Shown piece by piece: positions 57,528 through 64,000 of a DNA stretch of 64,000 nt. Every line of letters starts with the position of its first letter. Positions within the stretch are counted from its first letter, which is position 1. The stretch is from Gammaproteobacteria bacterium. Lineage in GTDB: Bacteria > Pseudomonadota > Gammaproteobacteria > Steroidobacterales > Foliamicaceae. The notes below the pieces were generated by a model. The model made no database searches. It had not been told where the DNA came from and worked only from the letters and a program-made list of their open reading frames with translations. The translations under genes and the position numbers were made by a program. The stretch lies in the NCBI GenBank assembly GCA_026707445.1, contig JAPOWV010000066.1, positions 1-64,000 on the forward strand. Reading direction: 5' to 3'.

Positions 57528-59303
57528 ATGCGAACGGTAGCCGGTGCCGTCTGTATTCTGGCGATGCTGTTGACGGCGGGAGTCGTCCCCGCCGGAGCTC
57601 AGCCGGCGACGGCGGAACAGCAACTGGATGAATTGTTCGCCGACGAGTGGGCGACCCGGCTGCGCGAGAACCCCCTGCTGGCCACCTCCATGGGCGTCAG
57701 CGACTACAACGGCCGGCTCCCCGGTGTTTCCATTGACGATATCGATCGCCGCAATCGGCAAGCGGCGGCATTTGCGGATCGGTTGAACCGGATTGAAGTC
57801 GATCTGCTTCCCGCGGAACGCAGGATGGACCGGGAACTCTTCGAGTGGATGCTGCGCAACCGCATCGAATCGGCTTCGTTCTACCCCGAGCGGATTCCGT
57901 TCATCGCCGACAGCGGCTTTCACTCGGGATTGTTGCGCGCGACGGACGGCGTGCGATTCCGCAAACTCAGGGACTACGAGGATTACCTGCAGCGCCTGCG
58001 GGCAGTCCCGCAGTACGTAACGCAGAACATCGGGAACATGCGGGCCGGCATCAATGACGGTTTCGTGGCGCCTCGTGTGGTGCTGGAAAGCGTGCTCCCC
58101 ACGATTACCGCGCCTGCCGGACAAACTGTCGGGCAAAGCGCCTTCTTCGCGCCATTCACACGCCTGCCGGATGCGATAGCCAAGGCGGATCGCGCCCGGC
58201 TCGAGGCCGAAGCCCGCCAAATCATCGGCCGGCAGGTGCTGCCGGCGCTGGAACGGCTGGCGGAATTTCTGGACACCGAGTACCGGGTGTACGCGCGTGA
58301 CAGTATTGGAGCTTCGGAATTGCCCGCAGGGCCGGACTACTACCGGCAGCGCATTCGCGCCATGACCACCCTGGACCTTTCCCCGGACGAGGTTCACGAG
58401 ATCGGCCTGTCCGAGGTGGGTCGCATACGCTCGGAAATGCTTGCCATCGTCGAAGAACTTCAATTCGAGGGCGGCATCGATGCATTCGTTACGTTTCTGC
58501 GCACCGACCCGCGCTTTTACGCTGAGACCGCGGAACAGCTGATTGGCCATGCGTCGCTGATCGCCAAGAAGGTGGACGGCATTCTGCCGGCATGGTTCGG
58601 CCTCCTGCCGCGCACGCCGTACGGCATCATGCCCATGCCGCTGGAAATGGCGCCTACCGGAACCACCGCCCGCTACTGGTCGGCGCCCCGCGGCGGCAAT
58701 CGCGGCGGCTATTACTGGCTGAACACCTACGCGCTCGACCAGCGTCCGCTGTACGAGCTTCCGGCGTTGACGCTTCACGAGGCGGTGCCGGGACACCATC
58801 TGCAGATTGCGCTGGCGCGCGAACTTGAGGACGTCCCGGAATTCCGCCGCACGCTGGGATTCACCGCCTTTGTCGAGGGCTGGGCGCTCTACACCGAGTG
58901 GCTGGGCATCGAAATGGGCATTTACACCACGCCCTATGAGCATTTCGGCCGCTTGAGCTACGAAATGTGGCGGGCCTGCCGGCTGGTCATCGATACCGGA
59001 ATTCATGCCAAGGGCTGGACGCGCGCCCAGGCGGTTGCCTTCCTGGCGGACAACACCTCGCTCAGCCTGACCAACGTCGAAAACGAAATCAACCGCTATA
59101 TCGCCTGGCCGGCCCAGGCCCTGGGCTACAAGCTCGGTGAACTGAAGATCAAGGAATTGCGCCGGCGGGTCGAAGACGCCCTGGGATCGGAATTTGACGT
59201 GCGGGCGTTTCACGACGCCGTGCTGGCCAACGGCGCCCTGCCGCTGCCGATCCTGGAAAGGCAGATCGACCGCTTCATCGCCCGCTCGTTCGATGCGCGC
59301 TAA
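57528..59303 (+). CDS. DUF885-family zinc peptidase, exported
   Basis: 591 residues. Signal peptide (ILAMLLTAGVVPAGAQ). The zinc site is HEAVPGHHLQ (the HExxxGH motif typical of DUF885), with a further conserved segment FVEGWALYTEWLG. The family is related to metallopeptidases and likely cleaves peptides in the periplasm. I use the ATG at 57528 with GGAAGGAG in front. The gene is bracketed by two near-identical 103-bp repeats. Confidence 0.85.
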   Translation: MRTVAGAVCILAMLLTAGVVPAGAQPATAEQQLDELFADEWATRLRENPLLATSMGVSDYNGRLPGVSIDDIDRRNRQAAAFADRLNRIEVDLLPAERRMDRELFEWMLRNRIESASFYPERIPFIADSGFHSGLLRATDGVRFRKLRDYEDYLQRLRAVPQYVTQNIGNMRAGINDGFVAPRVVLESVLPTITAPAGQTVGQSAFFAPFTRLPDAIAKADRARLEAEARQIIGRQVLPALERLAEFLDTEYRVYARDSIGASELPAGPDYYRQRIRAMTTLDLSPDEVHEIGLSEVGRIRSEMLAIVEELQFEGGIDAFVTFLRTDPRFYAETAEQLIGHASLIAKKVDGILPAWFGLLPRTPYGIMPMPLEMAPTGTTARYWSAPRGGNRGGYYWLNTYALDQRPLYELPALTLHEAVPGHHLQIALARELEDVPEFRRTLGFTAFVEGWALYTEWLGIEMGIYTTPYEHFGRLSYEMWRACRLVIDTGIHAKGWTRAQAVAFLADNTSLSLTNVENEINRYIAWPAQALGYKLGELKIKELRRRVEDALGSEFDVRAFHDAVLANGALPLPILERQIDRFIARSFDAR

Positions 59304-59327
59304 AGCCCTGCGTCATGGTGGCGCTTC

Positions 59328-59430
59328 GATCCCGCCTTCTCATCGCCCCCTTCTTCCGGGAGACGCATCAATCCATCCATGGAGCTTGGTTCCGCCATCC
59401 ATGGCTCACACACTCCCTGAAGAAGGGGGC
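59328..59430. repeat. 103-bp intergenic palindromic element, copy 2
   Basis: It matches 57370-57471 over its whole length with few differences: GCCCCCTTCTTCCGGGAGAC, then CATCAATCCATCCATGGAGC, CCGCCATCCATGGCTCAC and CTGAAGAAGGGGGC. The outer arms pair as in copy 1. The two copies lie in direct orientation on either side of the DUF885 gene; the second precedes gcvT. Confidence 0.9.
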
Positions 59431-59482
59431 GACGAGCAGGCTACGACTGGCGCGCGACCGGAATTCAGGAAGCTGGTGAAGT

Positions 59483-60604
59483 ATGCCGGCTAAAGCGACG
59501 CCGCTGCGGGACCAGCATCGCGCCTGCGGCGGGCGCCTGGTCGAATTCGCGGGTTGGGAGCTGCCGCTGCACTACGGCTCGCAGGTCGCCGAACACCACG
59601 CCGTGCGCCGGGCCGCCGGGGTTTTCGATGTCTCCCATCTGGCCCTGACGATGGTGTCCGGACGCGGCGCCAAGTCCTATCTGCGCCGCCTGCTGGCCAA
59701 CGATGTCGATCGCCTGGGCAAGCGGATTGCGGGCCTCTACACCTGCCTCCTGAATGATTCCGGTTGCGTCATCGACGACCTGATCGCCTACCGCCTGGCG
59801 GATGAGCGCTACCGCGTCGTGAGCAATGCCGCAACCGCGGAGTCCGTGCACGCCCGGATGAAGAAGATCGCGCGCGCGTTTCCCGTAACGCTTGTGCCCG
59901 AGGAGGAGCGGGTCACTCTGGCGGTCCAGGGTCCGCAAGCCATGGAAACAGGCTCTGCGGCGGCGACGACGGTGCTTGGCGGCGAATTCGCGAGCAAATT
60001 GGCCGCGCTGAAGCCCTTCAATGCGATGGAATCGCGCGGCTTTCTCGCTGCGCGAACCGGCTATACGGGCGAGGACGGCTTTGAAATCTATCTGGACGCG
60101 GCAACGGGACAGGCGTTGTGGCAGGCGCTGCTAGAGGCCGAAGTGGCGCCGTGCGGACTGGGGGCGCGCGACACCTTGCGGTTGGAGGCGGGCCTGTGCC
60201 TGTACGGTCAGGACATGGACGACTCGGTAACGCCGCTGCACTGTGGTTTGAAGTGGACCGTGGCGATGGATCCGCCGCAGCGGGACTTCTTGGGCAGGCG
60301 TGCGCTGGAGCAACTGGCGGACAGCGAAAACCTGCCCGCATTCAAGGGCCTGGTACTGAAGAAAAGGGGTATGCTTCGCGCCGGCCAAACGGTGCGGACT
60401 CCGCACGGCCCGGGCGTCGTGACTAGCGGCGGCTATTCGCCTACTATGGGCGCCTCGATCGGCCTGGCGCGCGTTCCGCGCGGTGCGTACGCCGATTGCG
60501 AGGTGGAAATCCGCGGCGTTGGAGTCACGTGCGCCGTCGTAAAGCCGCCGTTCGTGCGCCGCGGCCGCATTCTGGTTGACGCGCACGGCGACAGTGAAAG
60601 TTGA
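59483..60604 (+). CDS. gcvT: Glycine-cleavage T protein (aminomethyltransferase)
   Basis: 373 residues. It moves the methylene unit from the H protein to tetrahydrofolate. Motifs: TPLRDQHRACGGRLVEFAGWELPLHYG, DVSHL, LLNDSGCVIDDLIAYR, RTGYTGEDGFEI (catalytic Asp region) and LRLEAGLCLYGQDMDDSVTP. There is no glycine-riboswitch-like fold in the gap; that gap holds the repeat. It is followed by gcvH. Confidence 0.94.
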   Translation: MPAKATPLRDQHRACGGRLVEFAGWELPLHYGSQVAEHHAVRRAAGVFDVSHLALTMVSGRGAKSYLRRLLANDVDRLGKRIAGLYTCLLNDSGCVIDDLIAYRLADERYRVVSNAATAESVHARMKKIARAFPVTLVPEEERVTLAVQGPQAMETGSAAATTVLGGEFASKLAALKPFNAMESRGFLAARTGYTGEDGFEIYLDAATGQALWQALLEAEVAPCGLGARDTLRLEAGLCLYGQDMDDSVTPLHCGLKWTVAMDPPQRDFLGRRALEQLADSENLPAFKGLVLKKRGMLRAGQTVRTPHGPGVVTSGGYSPTMGASIGLARVPRGAYADCEVEIRGVGVTCAVVKPPFVRRGRILVDAHGDSES

Positions 60605-60617
60605 AGAGGAAACAGCA

Positions 60618-61010
60618 GTGTCAGAAATACCGACCGACCTCAAGTACACCGACGAACACGAGTGGGTGCGCAGGGAAGACAGCGGGACGCTGGTAGTGGG
60701 TCTGACCGACTACGCCCAGGAACAGCTCGGCGACCTGGTCTATGTCGATACTCCGGAGGTTGGAGCATCGTTCGCGGCCGGCGACGTCTGCGCCGTGGTG
60801 GAATCGGTCAAGGCGGCCAGCGACGTCTATTCGCCCGCCGGCGGCGAGGTCGTGGCGGTCAATGAAAATCTTGACGACGCCCCGGAGCTGATCTCGAACG
60901 ATCCGTACGGCGACGGCTGGCTGTTCGAACTGGCGCCGGAAGACGCCGCCGAATGGGAGGATTTGCTGGCCCCGGACCAGTACGAAGAACTGCTGGATTC
61001 GGGTGCTTAG
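60618..61010 (+). CDS. gcvH: Glycine-cleavage H protein
   Basis: 130 residues. Lipoyl carrier of the glycine-cleavage system. DLKYTDEHEWVRRE opens the domain, and the lipoyl Lys is in VVESVKAASDVYSP. The C-terminus is acidic. I use GTG at 60618, with GAGGAAA upstream; it gives the usual start MSEIPTDLKYT. No gcvP follows; an AbiE pair is next. Confidence 0.95.
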   Translation: MSEIPTDLKYTDEHEWVRREDSGTLVVGLTDYAQEQLGDLVYVDTPEVGASFAAGDVCAVVESVKAASDVYSPAGGEVVAVNENLDDAPELISNDPYGDGWLFELAPEDAAEWEDLLAPDQYEELLDSGA

Positions 61011-61163
61011 CGACAGAATCACCAAAGCGGCCGGCCAAGCACAGGCCGCGATCCGCGATGAGGCCGCAAATCAACCCAAACCATGCTTTTGACCATACGC
61101 GGAACACGGGTGGCGAACGCGGTACATCGTCTATTGGTTCGATCGGGAAACCCGGGAAACGGA

Positions 61164-61222
61164 CTCCTTTCGCGTTATACAGTGGTATTCTGACCCCTAT
61201 CGTTCTGACATCGCGAAAGGAG
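61164..61222 (+). promoter_or_regulatory. Inverted repeat overlapping the AbiEi ribosome site
   Basis: CTCCTTTCGCG at 61164-61174 and CGCGAAAGGAG at 61212-61222 are exact complements, separated by 37 nt that hold a direct repeat TTCTGAC (61188-61194 and 61203-61209). The right arm contains the AAAGGAG ribosome site of abiEi (ATG 61232). It could be an operator for self-repression by AbiEi, or an mRNA hairpin hiding the ribosome site. Confidence 0.6.
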
Positions 61223-61231
61223 ACACGGGCC

Positions 61232-61828
61232 ATGCGCAGCCTCCCACAGCGCATCATGGAATATGCCGAAAGCCTCCCGGAGGCCACGCCGCTGTGTCCC
61301 GGTGCGCTGCTTCACCTCGGAAATCGTGCGGCCATAGACCAGGCGCTGTCGCGCCTCGCTCGTTCCGGCAAGCTCATGCGCATATGCAAGGGTGTGTACA
61401 TGCGCCCCGTCGAGACACGTTTCGGTGTCCGCGGACCCCGGATCGGCAAGGCGCTCGCCGCGCTTTCCGCACTATGGGGCGAGACGATCGTCCCTTGCGG
61501 CGGGTCCGCAGCCAACCGTCTTGGACTGACCGCCCAGAATCCCGTTCGGATGGTCTATCTCACTTCCGGTCCCAGCCGCCGGTTGCATTTCGGGGCACAC
61601 ACGGTCGAACTGCGTCACGCCCCGCGCTGGCAACTGGCGGCGCCGCACCGCAGGGCGGGAAATGTCATCCGCGCTCTAGCCTGGCTGGGCCCCGAAGAAG
61701 TCGAAGATGGCCTGGAAGCGGTTCTGCCGACACTCTCCGCGGAAGACCTGAACGAGCTTTCGACCGCGCGCGCGTTGATGCCGAACTGGATGGTCGAACC
61801 CGTGAGCGCACGACTGCCGCATGGCTGA
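61232..61828 (+). CDS. AbiEi-type antitoxin (DUF6088 family), transcriptional regulator
   Basis: 198 residues. The N-terminus is a winged helix (SLPQRIMEYAESLPEATPLC ... ALSRLARSGKLMRICKGVYMRP), the DNA-binding domain of AbiEi antitoxins. The C-terminal part is the second domain (ETIVPCGGSAANRLGLT, VYLTSGPSRRLHFG). AbiEi represses the operon and counters AbiEii. The stop overlaps the toxin start by 8 bp. A matching inverted repeat lies just upstream. Confidence 0.85.
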   Translation: MRSLPQRIMEYAESLPEATPLCPGALLHLGNRAAIDQALSRLARSGKLMRICKGVYMRPVETRFGVRGPRIGKALAALSALWGETIVPCGGSAANRLGLTAQNPVRMVYLTSGPSRRLHFGAHTVELRHAPRWQLAAPHRRAGNVIRALAWLGPEEVEDGLEAVLPTLSAEDLNELSTARALMPNWMVEPVSARLPHG

Positions 61829-62843
61829 AGCGCGCTACCAGGATTTGTCGAACGCCGAACGTCGCGATGCTCTGGAGGTCGTGGAAAGCGCCAGCGTTCA
61901 CAAGGCGCATCTGCTGGAGAAGGACATCTGGGTCGTCGCGGCGCTCAAGGTGCTGTTCGACGCGCCGTTTGCCGAACATCTGACCTTCAAGGGCGGCACG
62001 TCGCTGTCCAAGGTGTGGCGCGCGATCCGCCGCTTCTCGGAAGATGTCGATATTACCTACGACATTCGTGCTTTCGCACCGGATCTTGTGGCCGGCTCCG
62101 GCGACGAAGCGCTTCCCCCCACACGCAGCCAACAAAAGCGCTGGACGCGCGCGATCCGCGCCCGGCTTGTCGAATGGGTACGCAGTGAAGCCTTGCCAAT
62201 CGTTCGGGACGCGTTCGCTCGTGCAGGTTTCGTTGTGCAGGTTCGCGCGGACGGAGACCGAATCTTCATCGATTACGAGCCACTGTTCGAGGAGACGGAT
62301 TTCGTGCGTCCGGAGGTAAAGTTGGAGTTCGGCGCACGTTCGACAGGCGAGCCGCATACCAGCAAGCCTGTCGTGTGCGACGCCGCGCCCCATCTGCCCG
62401 ATTTGATTTTTCCGGAGGCGCGGCCGTCCGTCATGCTGGCGGAACGAACTTTCTGGGAAAAGGCGACCGCCATTCACGTCTATTGCCGCCAGGAACGGCG
62501 GCGCGGCGAGCGTCTGTCACGGCACTGGCACGATCTCACGCGGCTCGACGAAACCGGGATCGCCGCGCGCGCGCTGGCTGACCGTGAACTTGCCCTCTCC
62601 GTCGCCCGTCACAAGGCCATGTTCTTTTCCGAGAACGATGCCCGCGGCCAGCGGATCGACTATGAAGCTGCGGTGTCCGGTGGCTTGCAGCTCATTCCCA
62701 CTGGTACGGCGAATGCGGTGCTCGCGGACGACTACGCGCGAATGCAGGCTGACGGCATGCTGCTTGGCGAGAATGAAACGTTCGATGCGCTGATGGAGCG
62801 GTGCGCTGAGATCGAGGCGAGAGCGAACGGGCCCGCGGCATGA
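61821..62843 (+). CDS. AbiEii-type nucleotidyltransferase toxin
   Basis: 340 residues. The nucleotidyltransferase motif is FKGGTSLSKVW (57-66) with metal Asp75 and Asp77 in FSEDVDI, then LEFGARS and AERTFWEKATAIH, which are the conserved AbiEii/MenA-type motifs. Such toxins transfer nucleotides (for example to tRNA) to stop translation in infected cells. It overlaps the antitoxin by 8 bp. The C-terminus (HWHDLTRL, VARHKAMFFS) matches the usual length. Confidence 0.88.
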   Translation: MAEARYQDLSNAERRDALEVVESASVHKAHLLEKDIWVVAALKVLFDAPFAEHLTFKGGTSLSKVWRAIRRFSEDVDITYDIRAFAPDLVAGSGDEALPPTRSQQKRWTRAIRARLVEWVRSEALPIVRDAFARAGFVVQVRADGDRIFIDYEPLFEETDFVRPEVKLEFGARSTGEPHTSKPVVCDAAPHLPDLIFPEARPSVMLAERTFWEKATAIHVYCRQERRRGERLSRHWHDLTRLDETGIAARALADRELALSVARHKAMFFSENDARGQRIDYEAAVSGGLQLIPTGTANAVLADDYARMQADGMLLGENETFDALMERCAEIEARANGPAA

Positions 62844-62967
62844 CGGCGTTGTCTCGTGAACCCATTCGCGCCGCGAACCGACGGGACCGATCAGATCTTG
62901 CGCATACAGGCGCAACAACATCGTCATAGAACGGAGACCGGGGAGCATTTAATGCGAGGAGGTTGGT

Positions 62968-63996
62968 TTGGTTAAGCACTATGGCGATATGGAGTTGGGC
63001 AGAAAGGACGAGGAAGGAGTCCGGGCGTTCTACAGACAGATCCCGGCGGAAGGCGGGCGGAAGAACACGATCCCAATAAGGGGCGGTTTAGTACCGCGGC
63101 TGAAAGCCCTAAAGGAACTGGAATTCAGTGAGATAAAGTTTGAGCGGTGGCTGAAGATTCTTTCCGAATATGGGCTGATCGGCACGTACAAACGAGGTAT
63201 TTACAGGGCCTGCCGTCAGGACAAAAAGAAAAATGAGGTTGCCTACTACAAGCCGATCATGCGGGAACTCGGGCTGTACTGGGCGGAGCAGCCCGGACGG
63301 GAATACCATCTCCGGCAGCGATTTCTGCGGGTTCTAGACACACACCATCGCGGTGCTGCAAAAGACGGTCAATGGACGCGGCCGGACCTGACACTCATTG
63401 GAGGCAAGGTGCTGCCCTACCTTCCCGGGAAGTTCCTTGACGTGATCACATTCGAAGTGAAGCTGGGGATGCCGCTCGATGGACTCTACGAAGCCCTTGC
63501 CCACCGCCGCCGGGCTAATTTCGCGTATGTGGTTTGCGTGTGTCCCAAGCCCTGGCCTGAGTGGGATTACGCTACGCCCCCAAGTGAGGAAAATCAGGCT
63601 GCGCTCGTTGCGGAAGCCACGCGCCAAGGTATCGGAGTGATCCTGGTGCGGCAGGAGGACGACGTCGGATTGTGGAGCGAACTGGTGAAGCCGGTTCGGC
63701 ATGAGCCGGATCCCCAGCATATACATGACTTCCTGCAAACGCAGTGCGACCGCGAAGACTGTCTGAAAAAGTTGCGCGAATGGTTGGATAGGCACCCATC
63801 CGAATTGCCGCCGGTGAGTGACACGGATGTGCGCCGCTGTCCGCTGACGACCGAGGGACTGGAGGTTGCATTGGAGATGAGGGAGACGATCAACAAGGAC
63901 AACAAAAAGAAGGGTGCTGCATCGCCACACGGATTTATGGCCGATGCGGATTACTTTGACGGGATTCGCAGCCAACTTGTCTCGGGCGCCGACTGA
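62968..63996 (+). CDS. Unrecognised protein with a PD-(D/E)XK nuclease-like signature
   Basis: 342 residues from a TTG start, with GAGGAGG ending 5 nt upstream; the frame has a stop at 62950, so TTG 62968 or ATG 62989 are the only choices. Residues 139-165 read RPDLTLIG ... FLDVITFEVKLG, giving Pro139-Asp140 and Glu163-x-Lys165, the triad of restriction-endonuclease-like (PD-(D/E)XK) enzymes, followed by GLYEALAHRRRANFAYVV, which fits the helix and strand after the active site. The N-terminal 80 residues are basic and may be a winged helix. Lower GC than the core genes and placed next to an AbiE pair suggests a defence gene. I do not recognise the family. Confidence 0.72.
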   Translation: MVKHYGDMELGRKDEEGVRAFYRQIPAEGGRKNTIPIRGGLVPRLKALKELEFSEIKFERWLKILSEYGLIGTYKRGIYRACRQDKKKNEVAYYKPIMRELGLYWAEQPGREYHLRQRFLRVLDTHHRGAAKDGQWTRPDLTLIGGKVLPYLPGKFLDVITFEVKLGMPLDGLYEALAHRRRANFAYVVCVCPKPWPEWDYATPPSEENQAALVAEATRQGIGVILVRQEDDVGLWSELVKPVRHEPDPQHIHDFLQTQCDREDCLKKLREWLDRHPSELPPVSDTDVRRCPLTTEGLEVALEMRETINKDNKKKGAASPHGFMADADYFDGIRSQLVSGAD

Positions 63997-64000
63997 TACT

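Noticed and set aside
59304..59482. Glycine riboswitch before gcvT
   Set aside because: The gap is largely taken up by the 103-bp repeat and no aptamer-like paired helices with conserved purines are seen.

Overview
The window is about 64 kb of GC-rich DNA that reads as a gammaproteobacterial chromosome. The evidence is gene order and content: tkt-gap-pgk-pyk; the convergent mutT / zapD-coaE-pilD-pilC-pilB-pilA block; sucCD-nadE; maf(yceF) divergent from yceD-rpmF-plsX-fabH; clpS-clpA-infA; and gcvT-gcvH. Periplasmic amidohydrolases beside a TonB-dependent receptor, a PQQ dehydrogenase, a molybdenum sulfite-oxidase-type enzyme and several c-type cytochromes point to an aerobic (probably free-living or host-associated marine-type) heterotroph with a Gram-negative envelope. 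No species can be named from the sequence alone.

Layout. 1-2057: a visibly lower-GC stretch with a decayed dioxygenase-like tail and an M17 aminopeptidase broken by one frameshift. 2093-8039: a TonB-dependent receptor between two exported amidohydrolases, then a tRNA-Ala(CGC). 8174-16551: an oxidative block (PQQ dehydrogenase + aldehyde dehydrogenase, a SorAB-like sulfite dehydrogenase pair, a malonyl-CoA-synthetase-like ligase, a DUF1640 membrane protein, cytochrome c', a diheme cytochrome). 16565-20114: a tight five-gene minus-strand operon of unknown pathway (two SDRs, methyltransferase, unknown 113-aa protein, AhpD-like protein). 20214-25420: an FGE-fold protein, Hsp20 with a textbook sigma-32 promoter, a zinc alcohol dehydrogenase, and a LON-domain / crotonase / NodB-fold operon. 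25613-33192: redoxin, then lower glycolysis and pentose-phosphate genes and MgtE. 33200-40015: Hpf, MutT, ZapD, CoaE and the type IV pilus core. 40015-48611: succinyl-CoA synthetase, NadE, Maf, the fatty-acid start-up operon, then an L,D-transpeptidase next to a Braun-type lipoprotein. 48861-54335: a short type II secretion operon (gspC-D-E-F only). 54449-61010: ClpS/ClpA, IF-1, a DUF885 peptidase, GcvT/GcvH. 61232-63996: an AbiE-type toxin-antitoxin pair followed by an unrecognised protein with a PD-(D/E)XK nuclease signature, which looks like the start of a defence or accessory island.

Themes. Several unrelated palindromic intergenic repeats occur (22055-22149, 36308-36418, 48795-48860, 54390-54453, 57370-57471, 59328-59430). 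The most distinctive are a perfect 28-bp inverted repeat between pilC and pilD, and two near-identical 103-bp elements bracketing the DUF885 gene. The best candidates for something undescribed are the nuclease-like gene at the right edge with its AbiE neighbour, the five-gene operon with a catalytically dead-looking SDR, and the T2SS ATPase that has lost its zinc-binding cysteines.
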